The notes under the pieces are model-generated. The model made no database searches and was not told the origin of the DNA. It was given only the letters and a program-made list of their open reading frames with translations. A stretch of 32,435 nucleotides of DNA from Gryganskiella cystojenkinii (taxonomy: Eukaryota; Mortierellomycota; Mortierellomycetes; Mortierellales; Mortierellaceae), in the NCBI GenBank assembly GCA_015852425.1, contig JAAAIG010000412.1, forward strand, positions 1-32,435, written 5' to 3'. Shown in pieces: positions 1 through 10,578 of this stretch (within the stretch, counting starts at the first letter, position 1; the number at the start of each line of letters is the position of its first letter). The position numbers and the translations under genes were made by a program.

Positions 1-364
1 ATAAAGCAGGCGTTATCGGGCGGCATTTTGGCTGTGACAAACTCGGAAATGTTTTTCTGGTCAGTTATCTTCCGGACAGACCTGCTTGATTGTAGCGTCC
101 AATCTCGCCACCCGGTATAGGTTTCCCAGAACCCGAGTTCCCTCTTTGTTTTTCAGGAATGAGGCAAGATGGCGAAGGTCCTCGCCTTCGAGGGCTTTAA
201 TCTTTTCTATGTTTAGGTCCTGTCTGTTGGGTCACATTGTTGCCGGTGTCGACACCCTCAAACGATTGCGAATCCTTCAAAAACCCAATAGCTTGGTCGA
301 CCTTCTCTTTGAACTGATCCTTGGCAGCGTCTTGGGAAGGAGGATGTGGCGAAGCAGAGGTTTT
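1..364 (-). pseudogene. Decayed fragment of the A/B repeat-protein family (copy D), running off the left edge
   Basis: Read on the minus strand from about 340 downwards, this stretch matches the middle of gene A exon 2 (about 6920 to 6600). The piece reading KEKVDQAIGFLK is the same as in gene A. Further on, the equivalents of the segments around LYRLARPDGTIKWVC and QKHFAEFV can be recognised, but in different frames. A stop falls after the KQVC equivalent, and about ten codons corresponding to LDHYREEYKM are missing or scrambled. No start, splice site or long open frame remains. The fragment begins abruptly near 364, and the preceding part of the conserved core is not seen further right. It is therefore a partial, frameshifted relic rather than an exon of a working gene. 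More of it may lie beyond position 1. Confidence 0.75.
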
Positions 365-640
365 TAAGAAAAATGACGAATACGAGAGCCCTCCCTTGTC
401 GTCTCTGTCGTGGGATGTTTGTTTATTGTTGGCTGCACCTGTGTTTGTTCTTTGACTATCTATTACGCCTTTTCTCTTGTTATGGCCACCAATTCACTGT
501 CATAACAACGATACTCATCCACAACATGATCATCGAACAAAAAGACATGAGGAATGGGCCCAAGCGACGATTGAGGATTTAGTCTGTGCGTTTAGTGCTA
601 CTTCGTCCTAATCACCAAGGACTCTAACGATTGCTAAAGC

Positions 641-937
641 TTAATTTAAGTGGCAGTTTGCCTGGCAGTTTGCCTGGCAGTTTGCCTGGCAGTTTGCCTG
701 GCAGTTTGCCATTTCCGATGGAACAAATGTGCCCTCAGGGTTAAGGCAGTTGTAGACTCTTAGCGTGCATGGGTTACTGAACACGCTGTATGGCACATAT
801 GGAGATCCTCCTGTGTCCTTCGGTGTAGCGCAGATGGGATTATACTCCCTTGTGCAAGCCAGGGGACAAATCTTGTCTGCTGCGTGGACTGAAGAAAGAG
901 CAGTGATGGCAGCGATGACGACGGATGTGAGAAGCAT
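641..937 (-). CDS. Small secreted Kazal-type protein with a cysteine-repeat tail
   Basis: A single exon encodes 98 residues. Residues 1 to about 19 form a hydrophobic signal peptide ending in VHA-A. The mature part has the cysteine pattern of a Kazal serine-protease-inhibitor domain: C24, C28, C36 (within YNPIC), C57 (FSNPC), C64 (NC) and C79. Kazal proteins are usually secreted inhibitors of serine proteases, and small fungal ones are often of unknown target. The last Kazal cysteine lies in a tail of (ANCQ) units that adds C83, C87, C91 and C95. The tail is encoded by five perfect 12-bp repeats just before the stop. The start is the first ATG after a TATA box 92 nt upstream. The family call is reasonably sure. 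Inhibitor activity is inference, because the reactive loop cannot be assigned from sequence alone. Confidence 0.75.
   Translation of the reverse strand: MLLTSVVIAAITALSSVHAADKICPLACTREYNPICATPKDTGGSPYVPYSVFSNPCTLRVYNCLNPEGTFVPSEMANCQANCQANCQANCQANCHLN
651..710. repeat. 12-bp tandem repeat, 5 perfect copies, inside the Kazal-type gene
   Basis: The unit tggcagtttgcc is repeated five times without a mismatch over 60 bp. On the coding (minus) strand each unit encodes four residues (A-N-C-Q), so a change in copy number keeps the frame and changes the number of cysteines. Perfect identity between units suggests recent expansion. Confidence 0.95.
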
Positions 938-1028
938 CTTGATTGATTTATATACGTTGAATAAAAGCGAGAGAAGGGAAGAGTTCTAGGTGAGTAAGAA
1001 AGAGGAATAGAGAGTGGTCGTCTGTTTG

Positions 1029-1037
1029 TTTTATATA
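1029..1037 (-). promoter_or_regulatory. Probable TATA box of the Kazal-type gene
   Basis: The minus strand reads TATATAAAA, with its last base 92 nt upstream of the ATG at 937. The spacing suits a short 5' leader. The secreted-protein gene at 2769 and the chromate transporter gene have similar boxes at about the same distance. Confidence 0.5.
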
Positions 1038-1143
1038 ATTCCACGCTGGGCTTTGTCTTCAGGCTGGTGTGCACACAAAAGCCTCGTTGAATTCGACAAA
1101 AAAAGGAAGCGACACTTAATGCATCTAAAAAGGTTAGATACAA

Positions 1144-2394
1144 AAGATCAAGGGCATGCCGAGATCATGTGGGAGAGGGATCAAAGGTGAAGGGACAAGA
1201 AAGTAAAGAGATGAGGAAAGCCATGGGAAGAGAAAAATCGGAATACCGTTCTGATTAGTAAATACGCTGGGTCGTCAAGAAACTGAATTCTAGAAATTGA
1301 AAAAGGGAATGGAATAGAGTATCAAAGATGGAAAAGACCACAAATGCTTGCTGCTAAATGAGAATCACTTAAAAAGCTGAAGAAAATTCCACAACGTCTA
1401 GCGACAGAGTCAAGATGCAGTACCATGTGAGTATAGAAGATCAAAGATCGAAAAAGTCTAGAGATTAGAAAACGCAAGGTAACAAAAAACAGGAAATACA
1501 AATAATTCAAAGGACAGAAGAGATGAGGAAACCTGAGTAGAGAGGAGTGCCAGAAAGATCACACTGGGACACTGGGAAATTCAAGTGCACGGTCGATCAG
1601 AATAGTCTCTCTTTATGGGAGCGGGCATGGCTTAGGGTATGAGGAGGTGTTCCTTGTTGTGGTTGAATTTTTCGCTGTTGACGGTAATTATTCTGTGGGA
1701 TCAAAGTATCGAGGTGACGCTGTGCTATGTTGACTCCTACTGCTCGAGAGTCTGCCATGTCGTCAAAGACAAAGGCATAGTGAGTACTCCAGATTTCAAG
1801 GAGCGGCAGGCGATGAGCTCGTTGGCAGTGTATTTGAGAAATAGTGGGGGTTTGATAAGGCGAATGGGGTGAGATAGCAGAGAGCAGAGTTTCGCGTCGG
1901 TCCACCTCTAAGAATGGGAATGGCGACAGATTTCAAAAAAAAATCTCTCTAGTGATATGCAAGTAGGAGTCGAAGCGAACATTGGCGGCAAAGTCAGGAG
2001 AAGATTAAAGTCGGATAGAAAGAGAGATGGAAGAAAATATCGAAATGTGCCAGGTAGGATCGCTTTCAGCGAGCGCTTTATTATGAGACGAACTCCGATA
2101 TTTTAAAAAACAGCATATCCAATGGACGCTTGAATGCTGCCGATGGCAACGACTTTCTCCGATTAAGAGTAATTCGATGCAGCGTCCTTGACCTGTTGCT
2201 TCGACTTCACAGAAACATCAATTCCACATAACATACAGCATTCTGCTCGAGGTGTTCGTTCTATCAAAGACATTTATTTGTTCGTGTCGCACGTTGGTTC
2301 AATTGCCTTTAAAATGACATGGGAAGATTGATCTAAAAAGCCTGGCTTAAATGGTGATAGATAATAAAGCTTTACGTATTATATTCCAACGCAT
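1144..2394. other. Intergenic stretch without a recognisable gene
   Basis: About 1.25 kb between the two small secreted-protein genes. Short open frames occur on both strands (for example 102 codons on minus at 1597-1905 and 77 codons on plus at 1639-1872). They overlap each other and show no domain, signal peptide or splice pattern that I recognise. The left end would hold the distal promoter of the Kazal-type gene, and the right end the 3' region of the gene at 2395. Confidence 0.5.
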
Positions 2395-2769
2395 CTACTC
2401 GGAGCCGTGGCACCAGATGACGAATTGCTTGCCGGTGGGAACCTTGCCGTACTGGAAGTAGTAGCTTGAGGACTGACCCCAGTATTGGCCGGGAGATACT
2501 ACATAGTTTACGTCGTAAAGCGTGACCGCGTACTTGGTTCCGATGAGAACCGAGTTGTAGAGGAATCTAGATGCAGCTGGAGGCTGCGTCCAGGTGTCAC
2601 CAACTGCCTCATGGTCGTAGTCGCACTGAATGTGCCACGTTCTGCCGGAGCAATCGTCGTTCTCGAAGACCTGGATGTCATAGGGCATGCTGGTCGCAGC
2701 TTCTCTTGTGCATGTGGCCGCCGCGGCGCTGATAACAGACAGAAGGCCGAGATAAAACTTGATGTTCAT
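2395..2769 (-). CDS. Small secreted protein, four cysteines, family not recognised
   Basis: A single exon encodes 124 residues. Residues 1-18 look like a signal peptide (NIKFYLGLLSVISAAAA). The mature chain begins with C20 and has only three more cysteines, C40, C49 and C120, which could form two disulfides. It is rich in Tyr, Ser and Trp and has alternating hydrophobic stretches that suggest a small beta-rich fold. The segment VFENDDCSGRTWHIQC recalls beta/gamma-crystallin-like or cell-wall-associated small secreted proteins, but I cannot place it in a family. The start is the first ATG, 83 nt downstream of a TATA box. Size, secretion and cysteines fit an apoplastic or cell-surface protein. 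An effector role is speculation. Confidence 0.7.
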   Translation of the reverse strand: MNIKFYLGLLSVISAAAATCTREAATSMPYDIQVFENDDCSGRTWHIQCDYDHEAVGDTWTQPPAASRFLYNSVLIGTKYAVTLYDVNYVVSPGQYWGQSSSYYFQYGKVPTGKQFVIWCHGSE

Positions 2770-2851
2770 TGAGAAGTCTTGCGTTGGAGGGAGGGAGGGA
2801 GTCGAAGATGGTTCTGATGGAGAACTTAAAGAGAGGCCAAGAATCCTTTCT

Positions 2852-2858
2852 TTTTATA
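2852..2858 (-). promoter_or_regulatory. Probable TATA box of the secreted-protein gene at 2769
   Basis: TATAAAA on the minus strand, with its last base 83 nt upstream of the ATG. This is the same spacing class as the boxes at 1029 and 10168. Confidence 0.5.
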
Positions 2859-2893
2859 CTTTGGAGGTTATTACTATTGGCGGTCTCCACCAC

Positions 2894-5035
2894 GGATTCT
2901 TCATTCTCTCGACATTACTGTACACGGTTTTTTTGAAGAATATACCGCATACGTACCTTGGAGACGCCGTCGAACTGAGAAGACGCCGCGAAGAGAGCCG
3001 GAGGCGATTAAGCTCTTCAGCGGGTCGGCTAAACTGTTGAGCAGATGAGAATGTTGAAAAAAAACTGGGTTGGGTTGTTGGGAACTAGGCAGGCAAACAA
3101 AGCCGAAAATAATAACAAAAACGCAACAGAAGAGGAAAAAATATGGTCAGAAGGGTGGGGGCCACCCATAATTGTAAAGACTTGCAACTGCTGGATTTGT
3201 AACCAAAGGCTGAGAGAGCAAAGAGACAACGACAGCAACAACAACAATATATGGGCGGCGTCTAGCTGAAGGGAATTGTGAGAAATGAGAGCAGTGACCG
3301 ATGAACACAAGAAAGAGGCGGTTTGAGAAAGAGGGAGAGGGTTTCTCTGTGAGCGAATGTGGACTGCAGTACTGTAGAAAAGACATGGTTATATTTTCGT
3401 TTTTGCGCATATCGGATTATTGCTCAGAGTCAAAGTGGTCTAATCGAATATGGCGTCTTCCTTCAAGTTGAACGACCACAGGGTGCACTCGCATTTTGCT
3501 CAAGTGGGAACTGAGGAAAAATTCGAGGGTACGGTGGGACAAAATATCTTTTTTTATTCACAGTAAAATTTTTACAGGAAGAGAATGGTAGGACAAAGAT
3601 AATCGTCCGTTTTCATCGATATCGTGATTGCGCTAAACCACTCTTTTTTCTGTTTGTGGAACGTTGGACAGTCCCTTCGAGGACAAAAAGACGGAAAGGT
3701 TGTCCATGTCTCCAGTTGAGCGTCAGGGAAGGTCCAATCGAGTGCATCCTTTTAGTCGAACAGAGCCTAGGCTGTGGGCCAAGTTGACTGGATTTGTCAA
3801 TGACTAAGAGAGAGAGGAAAAGCAAAGATACCTGGCCTGTGGCAGACAGGCGTTCATGGCAACGCCGCTTATTCCTTCCTTAGAATTCGTCGGACGCGTT
3901 GTCGATAATTTTAGCACCTGCTCTAATCTTTCTTTTCCCTTTCACCTCAACTAGCGAAATAACGTTTCTTTTTACTACGTGCTCACACCCCGTTAACTCT
4001 CAAGGGTCAGGAAATTTTCTAACTTGACAAACCGTTCGACATCGCTGTTTCAAGGTTATTTGTTTACATGAACACCTTTCTGTTTTTACCCATATCAGCT
4101 TGTCCATAAAGCCTTTACACGGCAATTCAGGAAGCGCGAGGTAAAACTGCGCACCTTTGATTTATTAAATGCTCTCAGACCAATTTTTTGTGCGACTCTT
4201 GGAAGGGTGAAACTATTGTGGTCTTGATTGTACTGTACTTTCCACATCCTCCAGCTGAAGTCGCTCTTCATAGTTCGCAACAGGTGCCTCCTCTGAGCGA
4301 GCGTCAATTTCCTCCTGGACTCGAAGAGCCAGCTCTAGGCCTCTGGTCGCAGTAGTCTTTGCTTTAACTCCACACTCATGCTTCCTTAAAAGGCAACTGA
4401 AATGTATCAAACTGAATCAGAATATAAACAGCATTAAAGTCGAGTCGCCAAGCTTCCTCTCATCCTTGTAGGATATCGACCCGAAGACGGCCATCCCCCG
4501 CCGCGGTATACTCTCCCTACAATGTCGAAAGGACCTGACTGATCCAGGAATCTCGCATAGCCCTTGCCAGCTTGAGCTCCTCACACACATTTGTCCTCCT
4601 CTGGGCTGCCTGTGGATTGTTGGTGCCTCGGACAAATACAGCCGAGAGGAGGCACGAAAGGTTACCCCATCATCATACTGGCCAACCTTCTTTGACTCGA
4701 CAATGGGATCCTTATCATAATTCTTTCTCTCTTTGCAAGGCAGGGATAAAGACCTTTAAGGATCCTCGTCTCAATCCTGGCTAAAGTCGTCGCCCCCCTT
4801 CCTTCAATACTCATGTTATAAGACATGCCACGATAAGAGAGATGGATGGCCTTCTGTCGAGATCAATGTGCTTCTTTAATGAAAAATCAAGAGACAAGGA
4901 GATTTTCCTGTGATGGTCATGATTCGATTAAGGTCTCGCCACAGAAGAGATGGTGCAACGGTAAGCTCCTTCAAAGATGTTTATCGAATCGAGGAACGTT
5001 ATCCCTTAGCGTAACAACAGAGCGTGGGGTTATGG
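2894..5035. other. Gene-poor stretch, possibly holding worn-down coding relics
   Basis: About 2.1 kb with only short, overlapping open frames and no gene I can support. Directly downstream of gene A (5035 to about 4965, minus) a shifted frame continues a pattern like the gene family (see findings). Open frames at 4635-4417 and 4410-4213 on minus have protein-like composition (the second is rich in Glu, Arg and Ala), but I recognise no family and no splice signals joining them. Confidence 0.4.
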
Positions 5036-7937
5036 TCATATCGTCGACACAGTCGGAAGAGATCCAAACGTCACAAAGAACTCTTCAAGTTTATCTCTGA
5101 TTTCGTCAGAGTCGACCAAGACCTTCGCGGACCTGCCGTCCTTGACGTTGTCGAGAACGACAGAGTCATGGCTGTCGACTAGAGTAAGCTTGAAAGTCAT
5201 ATCAGTGGCGACTCCATTGCGGATGGCGGTGTAAATTGCAGGGATATGGTCCATTGGGCACTGGAGACTGAGATTCGTTCCTGGGAAGGTTGGTAGGGCG
5301 GACAATATGAGTTTCCTGTAGCCTGAAGTTGGTGTGCCATCCTGGAGGGTACCCTCGTCGAAGTCCGAGATGGTTGAAAATCGAATGTGAAGCTCCTGTA
5401 GATCTGACCTTTGAATGACGGTCATCAAGTGCTCCATGCCCGCGTAATCGAGGATAGCAACGTCGACCCAAAGTCCAAGCAAGTGCGACTCTATTTGAGT
5501 GCATTTTTCGAGGGTGACCAGCATATCGTTCGTCACGACTGTGTCAACTCCCAAGTACCGAGGAATCGCTCCGAACACGGAAAAGAGCCGTTCAAAGTCA
5601 CGAGAGTCGTCCCACAAGTCGACTTCGGCCGTGCTAGGATGCAGAATATTGCTCATCCTGAGTGCGTTACGCCTGTCATGGAAGTAGATTGACATGGTCC
5701 AAGGGCTATGAAGAATGAGGAGCTGACGTAGGTCATAAAATCTTGCCACATCGATGGTGATATCAACATCTCTGAGCCGATATTTACTGAAATGCAGGGC
5801 GACAAGAGATATGCTGGCGTAGCTCTTGATCGTCGTCAACAGTTTGGTGACGAATGGAAGGACTGAAAAATCGGCGTTTGAATCTAGAGCCGTAACAGAT
5901 ATTTCGGTGAAATTTTCCTGTCGAATCGTTCCTTTGATGCTATCTCCAGAGTCAAGTCGAACCTCCAGAAGCGAATCACCCTTGAATCGATAAGAATTTG
6001 CGTTCTTGAAGAGTATGCTAGCCGTCGGCAGGTCGGGCATCTGGATGACCAAGTGCCGCAAGCGAGGGCTTTTCTGCACGAGCGCTGAGATGAGATCCGT
6101 GCGAGATAGTCCTTCGATTCCAGACCCAAGTTCTATCCATCGAAGCTGCGCGGGAATAGATCGTCAGAAGCATCCACAACAAGCAACAGCCTATGACATT
6201 TTAATACCCTCAACAATGAAACATTTCCTTCATCTTCTCTCTAGACGTACCTGATTAGCAGAGGCGGATTTCTCGAACTGAGATAAAAAATCGGTGCAGT
6301 TCTTTATAGCCAACGCTTGGATGCCAAGACCTGCCATAAGCTTCGCAAGAACCGAGGACGGCGTTCCTCTGACCATTATATCTCGCAACCGGGACTGAGT
6401 ATTGCAACAATCCACCTTCAAAATAAGTATCGTCGGTAGAGTCTCCATAACTGCGCGCAGGTCCTTGAAATCATCCACAGTCGTATGCCAATCCAAGGCA
6501 ACTTCCAGCTCGTGCACAAACCGGGCTCTGGACAGCTGCTGATAGAACTGCGTCGCCATCTGTCGGGAGTTCAGTCGTATCTCAACTTTGCCCTCGTTGG
6601 CATGATAGGCCCCATTGTTGATGGCGACAAACTCTGCAAAGTGCTTTTGATCGATCATCTTGTATTCCTCGCGGTAATGGTCAAGACAGACCCATTTGAT
6701 TGTTCCATCCGGTCGAGCCAGTCGATAAAGATTGCCAAGGACCCGGGAATCATCCCTATTCTTGAGGAAGGAGGCTAGTTGACGTAGATCAGCTCCTTCA
6801 AGAGCCTCAATCTTTTCGATATCCGTGTCTTGTTGATTATCGACATCGACTCCATCTTGCGCTTGCTCGATCGGGGGCAAGGCCTTGAGAAATCCTATTG
6901 CTTGATCAACTTTTTCCTTGAGCTGTTCTCTAGCAGCATCTCCAAGTCTATCAAGATTCTTCTCCAATCCCTTCCCGATGCCGGCAATATGAGGGACGGC
7001 GAAACTGGCGGCAGAGACTGAGTATCGGAGAAGCTGAAGCATGGTCAGGATGTAGGGACCATACTTTCGAAAGAATTCGGTCGATCGATGCAGATCATAG
7101 CCATCGTGCTTTGCAAAGTGGATATGAGGTCGAGACTTCCTGCTCTCACCTGTGGGTGCCATATCGCACTCGCACAAAAAATAGAGTCGATATTTGTCCA
7201 CAAGTGGATTGAGCTGATCCTTGAGTGAGTTGCGACCAGGCAAGATGACAAAGAGTCGAGGAATCGGGTATTCATGCATCTCGTACGTGAGTCGAAAGAT
7301 AGCATTGGCTCTGTCGAGCAGTAAAGCAAGCCAGTTTTGAGTTGTCTTGAGCATGTCGACAACTTGGGCATGATTCTTTTGGATGTTGTCTCGGACCTCC
7401 TCCATTGTATTAGCCACCTCTGCCAAAAGCTGCACTGCTTCGTGTCCAGAACGAACGACTGCAGTTGTATCAGTGGTCACTGAGAGTTGACTGGTCTGAG
7501 ATGTCAAAGTGAGAGTCGAGTTACTTGGCGAAAACACGGAGTGGGGATCACGGACCGGAACGACCTGTAAAACGATATTCGGTCTAAATTCGATCCTTTT
7601 TGGGAGAAGCCTTAAAACGAAAAAAAAGTAGTGACTGGTCAGTCCACCTCGTTGGTAGTTTCCGCCGCTCAATCCTATTTGAATACTCAAGAAAGACGGA
7701 ATTTTACACTTTTTGACGGCTGTCTTTTAGATACGGGATGATAATGGGTCCACTCTTGATGCAGAACTCTCCCCGATAAAACTCCTGGATGTCACAGAGG
7801 AACACAACATTCCTGCCTGAAATCGGGTCAAACTCGACGTGAACGGCACTGAGCTCGTCACTGGAACTCCATTGAAAGTACTGCAAAAGAAAGTTGTTCC
7901 CTTCCAGAAGAGAATCGTTCTCGAGTTTGGTCATCAT
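5036..7937 (-). CDS. Gene A: repeat-protein family member, truncated, function unknown
   Basis: Three exons (7937-7708, 7610-6251, 6145-5036) give 899 residues. Introns are 97 and 105 nt, at the same places and phases (2 and 0) as in gene B. Exon 1 encodes a small domain of about 90 residues (pattern FDPISGRNVVFLCDIQEF). Exon 2 holds the conserved core: an amphipathic stretch (NHAQVVDML), YEMHEYPIPRLFVILP, KYRLYFLCECD, HFAKHDGYDL, FFRKYGPYILTMLQLL and a hydrophobic AASFAVPHIAGIG, then PDGTIKWVCLDHYREEYKM and leucine-rich-like segments. Exon 3 holds one full C-terminal module and half of a second, ending right after FGSLP, where B continues. The +1 frame goes on for about 25 family-like codons, so the end looks like a frameshift truncation. 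The start is the first ATG after an in-frame stop. I recall similar cores in large proteins of Mucoromycota and invertebrates, but assign no function. The splice model is inferred from B. Confidence 0.72.
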
Positions 7938-8621
7938 CCAGAGTGAAGAAAAGGTCGAGGGTTCAAAAAGATTGAGTGTCAAGGAGGAAGGCTAGGAGAG
8001 GGACTTGCAGTGGGAGAGAACAGAAACCATGGAAGTCGACTGATGAGGTTTTTCGTTTTTTGTGGTCAGTTAATCAACAACGAGGGCAAGAGCCTTTGTT
8101 TGCGGCACTGGGTCTTTTTGGATGGTTGTGTACGCATTAGCGTTGTTGGTTCGTTGCACGGGGCAGCTGTGTTGAATTCGAGAGCGAGCGTGTGAGAGAC
8201 AGGCCATTGAAAAAGTCAGAACATTGTATGCCAGGGAAGACCAGACGGGAGGGAGTATATTATTTTTTTTAATTGAAATGACTTGCGAGAGTCAGAGATA
8301 AAAAAGCCATCATTGTGAAGTCTATCCGTACTGAGGGAGAGGATACGCAGAGGATGGGAGCCCATGCGTGCAATGGAGAAAGAGGGAAGATGTGAACGAG
8401 TGGAAGGGTCGACATAGGCCGAAAGTTTCGTCCGCTCCGCGTGTCCTTGTATTTAATGCTGGCTAAGCCATCGCCTCCATTTGCAAGATAGTGGCGCCGT
8501 TATGTTGCTTATTATTATGAATTTGTGACTGTCTATCATTTGAATCTGCACAGGATTAAAATAACGAAAATAAAGGGGAGGAAGAAAAAGAACAAGTATA
8601 ATAAAAGGACACTCAAAAACT
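7938..8621. other. Intergenic: 5' side of gene A and 3' side of the chromate transporter gene
   Basis: About 680 bp between two minus-strand genes, AT-rich near 8260-8290 and 8500-8620. It should contain the gene A promoter, but I see no convincing TATA box at the usual 80-90 nt from the ATG at 7937. No coding relic was recognised. Confidence 0.5.
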
Positions 8622-10088
8622 TTATACAAACAAGAACTGACCAGCGATAGCTGCAACGGCTACCAACAAGATGCTCAGGTATTGGTGTTTAACGCTGTTA
8701 AGTGCAGAGAAGGAGAGAACAAAAATAATGCCGGAAATAGTGTTGCGAGCGGCAAGAGTGATCAACGCAGCAGAATCCAAGACTACTCCAGCCTTGGGCA
8801 GATGGATAACGGAGGCCTTGAGGATATCCAGCGCCGTAATGGCGATGATGCCAACGACCGATCCCGTAATGCCGTCAAAGAAGAAAGCCATCGTCTCGTT
8901 TTTGCAAATGCGTTCCAGAGCAGAGTGACCGGCAATGGTGAACAGAAAACAAGGAAGGAACATGCCCAAGGTCATAAGGACACTTCCAGCAAAGGCGTAC
9001 CCCAGTCCTCCGTGGGTATTTCCTCCCTGAAAACCAACAAAAGTAGCAAAGATGACAAGCGGGGCTGGAATAATGTTTCCGAGAGCGATTCCGTCCAAGA
9101 ATGTCTGATTAGCGAGCCATCCTCCTAGGATAACAGCTTCAGCTTGGACGAATGGAATGGAGGTATAGGCTCCTCCAAAGGAAAGACTTCCAGCAACAAG
9201 ACCGAGAGCAAGAAGATGGGGCATGTCAGGCACGGTAGCAATCCCGAGGGCTAGAGAGGTTGGCAAAGGTACTCCCTTGAAGACGACATAGACGGCATAT
9301 CCTACGTAGTTCAAAAGCATGACAGTTCCTGCAGCCCATCTCCAGTGGCGGGCCCAAAAGTTGTATACGATCCCAAAGACACCAAGGGTGATGAAGTAGT
9401 TGATGCGCAGAGCCGACTGCAAGGCTCCCAAAATGGCAAGGAAGAAGAGGGCATGGTTGAATTTCTTGGTCTTGTTGGAGACAAAGGCATGTTCTCCAAT
9501 CTTGAATACAGCCTTGAGAACCATAGCTGCAACGACCGGTTGCAGGGCGCGGAACGATGCATTAAAATAGATGTTATCTAGTCCGGCGATAGTGTAGAGG
9601 TAGCTGAGAAGAAGCATGAGGAGAAATCCAGGAAGGATGAATCCCAGCCCGGCAACGATACCCCCCAAACGCCCACCGACGAGACATCCAAAAAACATGC
9701 AGATCTCGGCAGCCTCAGGTCCTGGAAGCATCTGGTAAACCGCATATACTCGATTGAAGCGGCCAATGGTTATCCAGCGCCTCTTAACGACTAATCTCTC
9801 CTTGATTCTTGCGATTTGAGCGACGGGGCCGCCCCAGGCCATCAGTCCAAACTCCAAAAAGAAAAAGATGAAGATTTCAAGAAGGTTCATCTTTGGTATG
9901 TTTGTGTTGTCTTCGAATTCATTGATGGCCGCAGGGGAGTCAAGGGTAGTGGATGGCTCCTGGTTGGGTGATATGTTGACGGTTGTTTGTGACAGAGAGT
10001 TGTCGGCCGAACCATCTTTCTCTTCTTCGACTTCAGCGAGCCCGTTGTCGGGTGTGTACGGTGTGTAGTCAGTTTCAGCCTTGGACAT
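8622..10088 (-). CDS. Chromate transporter family (CHR) membrane protein
   Basis: An uninterrupted frame gives 488 residues. It has an acidic, hydrophilic N-terminus (about 1-65) and then a bidomain CHR protein. The first half carries WGGP (85-88) and the signature PGPEAAEICMFFGCLVGGR (122-140), followed by hydrophobic helices. The second half repeats the pattern with LSFGGAY (302-308) and NIIPAPLVIFATFVGF (338-353). A charged loop around 200-212 separates the halves. Family members move chromate or sulfate-like oxyanions across the plasma membrane. Bacterial ones export chromate, while fungal ones are mostly untested, so the substrate here is inference. The frame reads open for 15 codons upstream, but only from a non-ATG, so the ATG at 10088 is chosen. 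A CTTGCAG just before it could be the acceptor of a leader intron. A TATA box lies about 80 nt upstream. Confidence 0.9.
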   Translation of the reverse strand: MSKAETDYTPYTPDNGLAEVEEEKDGSADNSLSQTTVNISPNQEPSTTLDSPAAINEFEDNTNIPKMNLLEIFIFFFLEFGLMAWGGPVAQIARIKERLVVKRRWITIGRFNRVYAVYQMLPGPEAAEICMFFGCLVGGRLGGIVAGLGFILPGFLLMLLLSYLYTIAGLDNIYFNASFRALQPVVAAMVLKAVFKIGEHAFVSNKTKKFNHALFFLAILGALQSALRINYFITLGVFGIVYNFWARHWRWAAGTVMLLNYVGYAVYVVFKGVPLPTSLALGIATVPDMPHLLALGLVAGSLSFGGAYTSIPFVQAEAVILGGWLANQTFLDGIALGNIIPAPLVIFATFVGFQGGNTHGGLGYAFAGSVLMTLGMFLPCFLFTIAGHSALERICKNETMAFFFDGITGSVVGIIAITALDILKASVIHLPKAGVVLDSAALITLAARNTISGIIFVLSFSALNSVKHQYLSILLVAVAAIAGQFLFV

Positions 10089-10167
10089 GTTGACAGCGCA
10101 GCTGCAAGGGAGGATGGAAGTAATGGGGGACAATAGTGAGAAGATAAACAGCAGGAGGAGTGGCGAC

Positions 10168-10176
10168 TTTTATATA
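10168..10176 (-). promoter_or_regulatory. Probable TATA box of the chromate transporter gene
   Basis: TATATAAAA on the minus strand, with its last base 80 nt upstream of the chosen ATG at 10088. This supports that start and makes a leader intron less likely. Confidence 0.5.
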
Positions 10177-10578
10177 ATATCTGTTCTGTGTAACACCGTG
10201 GTCTAGACCTAACTATTTGATCAACGGAGTCAAATAGAATTAAGCGTTGCAAACTCAATATCCAAATGCCCGGTACCCTTGTAGTTACTGTACGTCCTAC
10301 GATGAGTGACGCTGCACTCTTAATACCGAGGATGTTTAGAGTTTACGCACCGGCCTTCAGCCCCTATTTCAGACTCCTAGAGCACGTGCTACTGTATTGC
10401 CATAATTACTATATCTAAAAACGATGTCGCCATATCTCCATCAGTCTTCTCCACTAAGAAGGACAGATGTGTTTGGGAAACAAAGAGAAAAAGGAGGGAG
10501 GGAAAGTACACGCGCAGTTTTTTAACTTTTTAAGAAAAGAAGGCTCTCACTCTGATGTGTCCATCTTTCTCCACCACT

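Noticed and set aside
1597..1905. Overlapping open frames on both strands (102 and 77 codons)
   Set aside because: Neither has a signal peptide, domain or convincing promoter. Frames of this length are expected by chance at this base composition.
3451..3567. Short plus-strand frame starting MASSFKLND whose ...GTVGQN spacing faintly resembles the ASSYEFKG...GTIDSN segment of gene B
   Set aside because: Only a handful of matching residues over about 35 and no supporting nucleotide similarity. It could be chance, so it is not annotated as a fifth relic.
4213..4635. Two neighbouring minus-strand open frames with protein-like composition (Glu/Ala/Arg-rich)
   Set aside because: No start context, no splice signals joining them, and no recognised domain or similarity to the A/B family.
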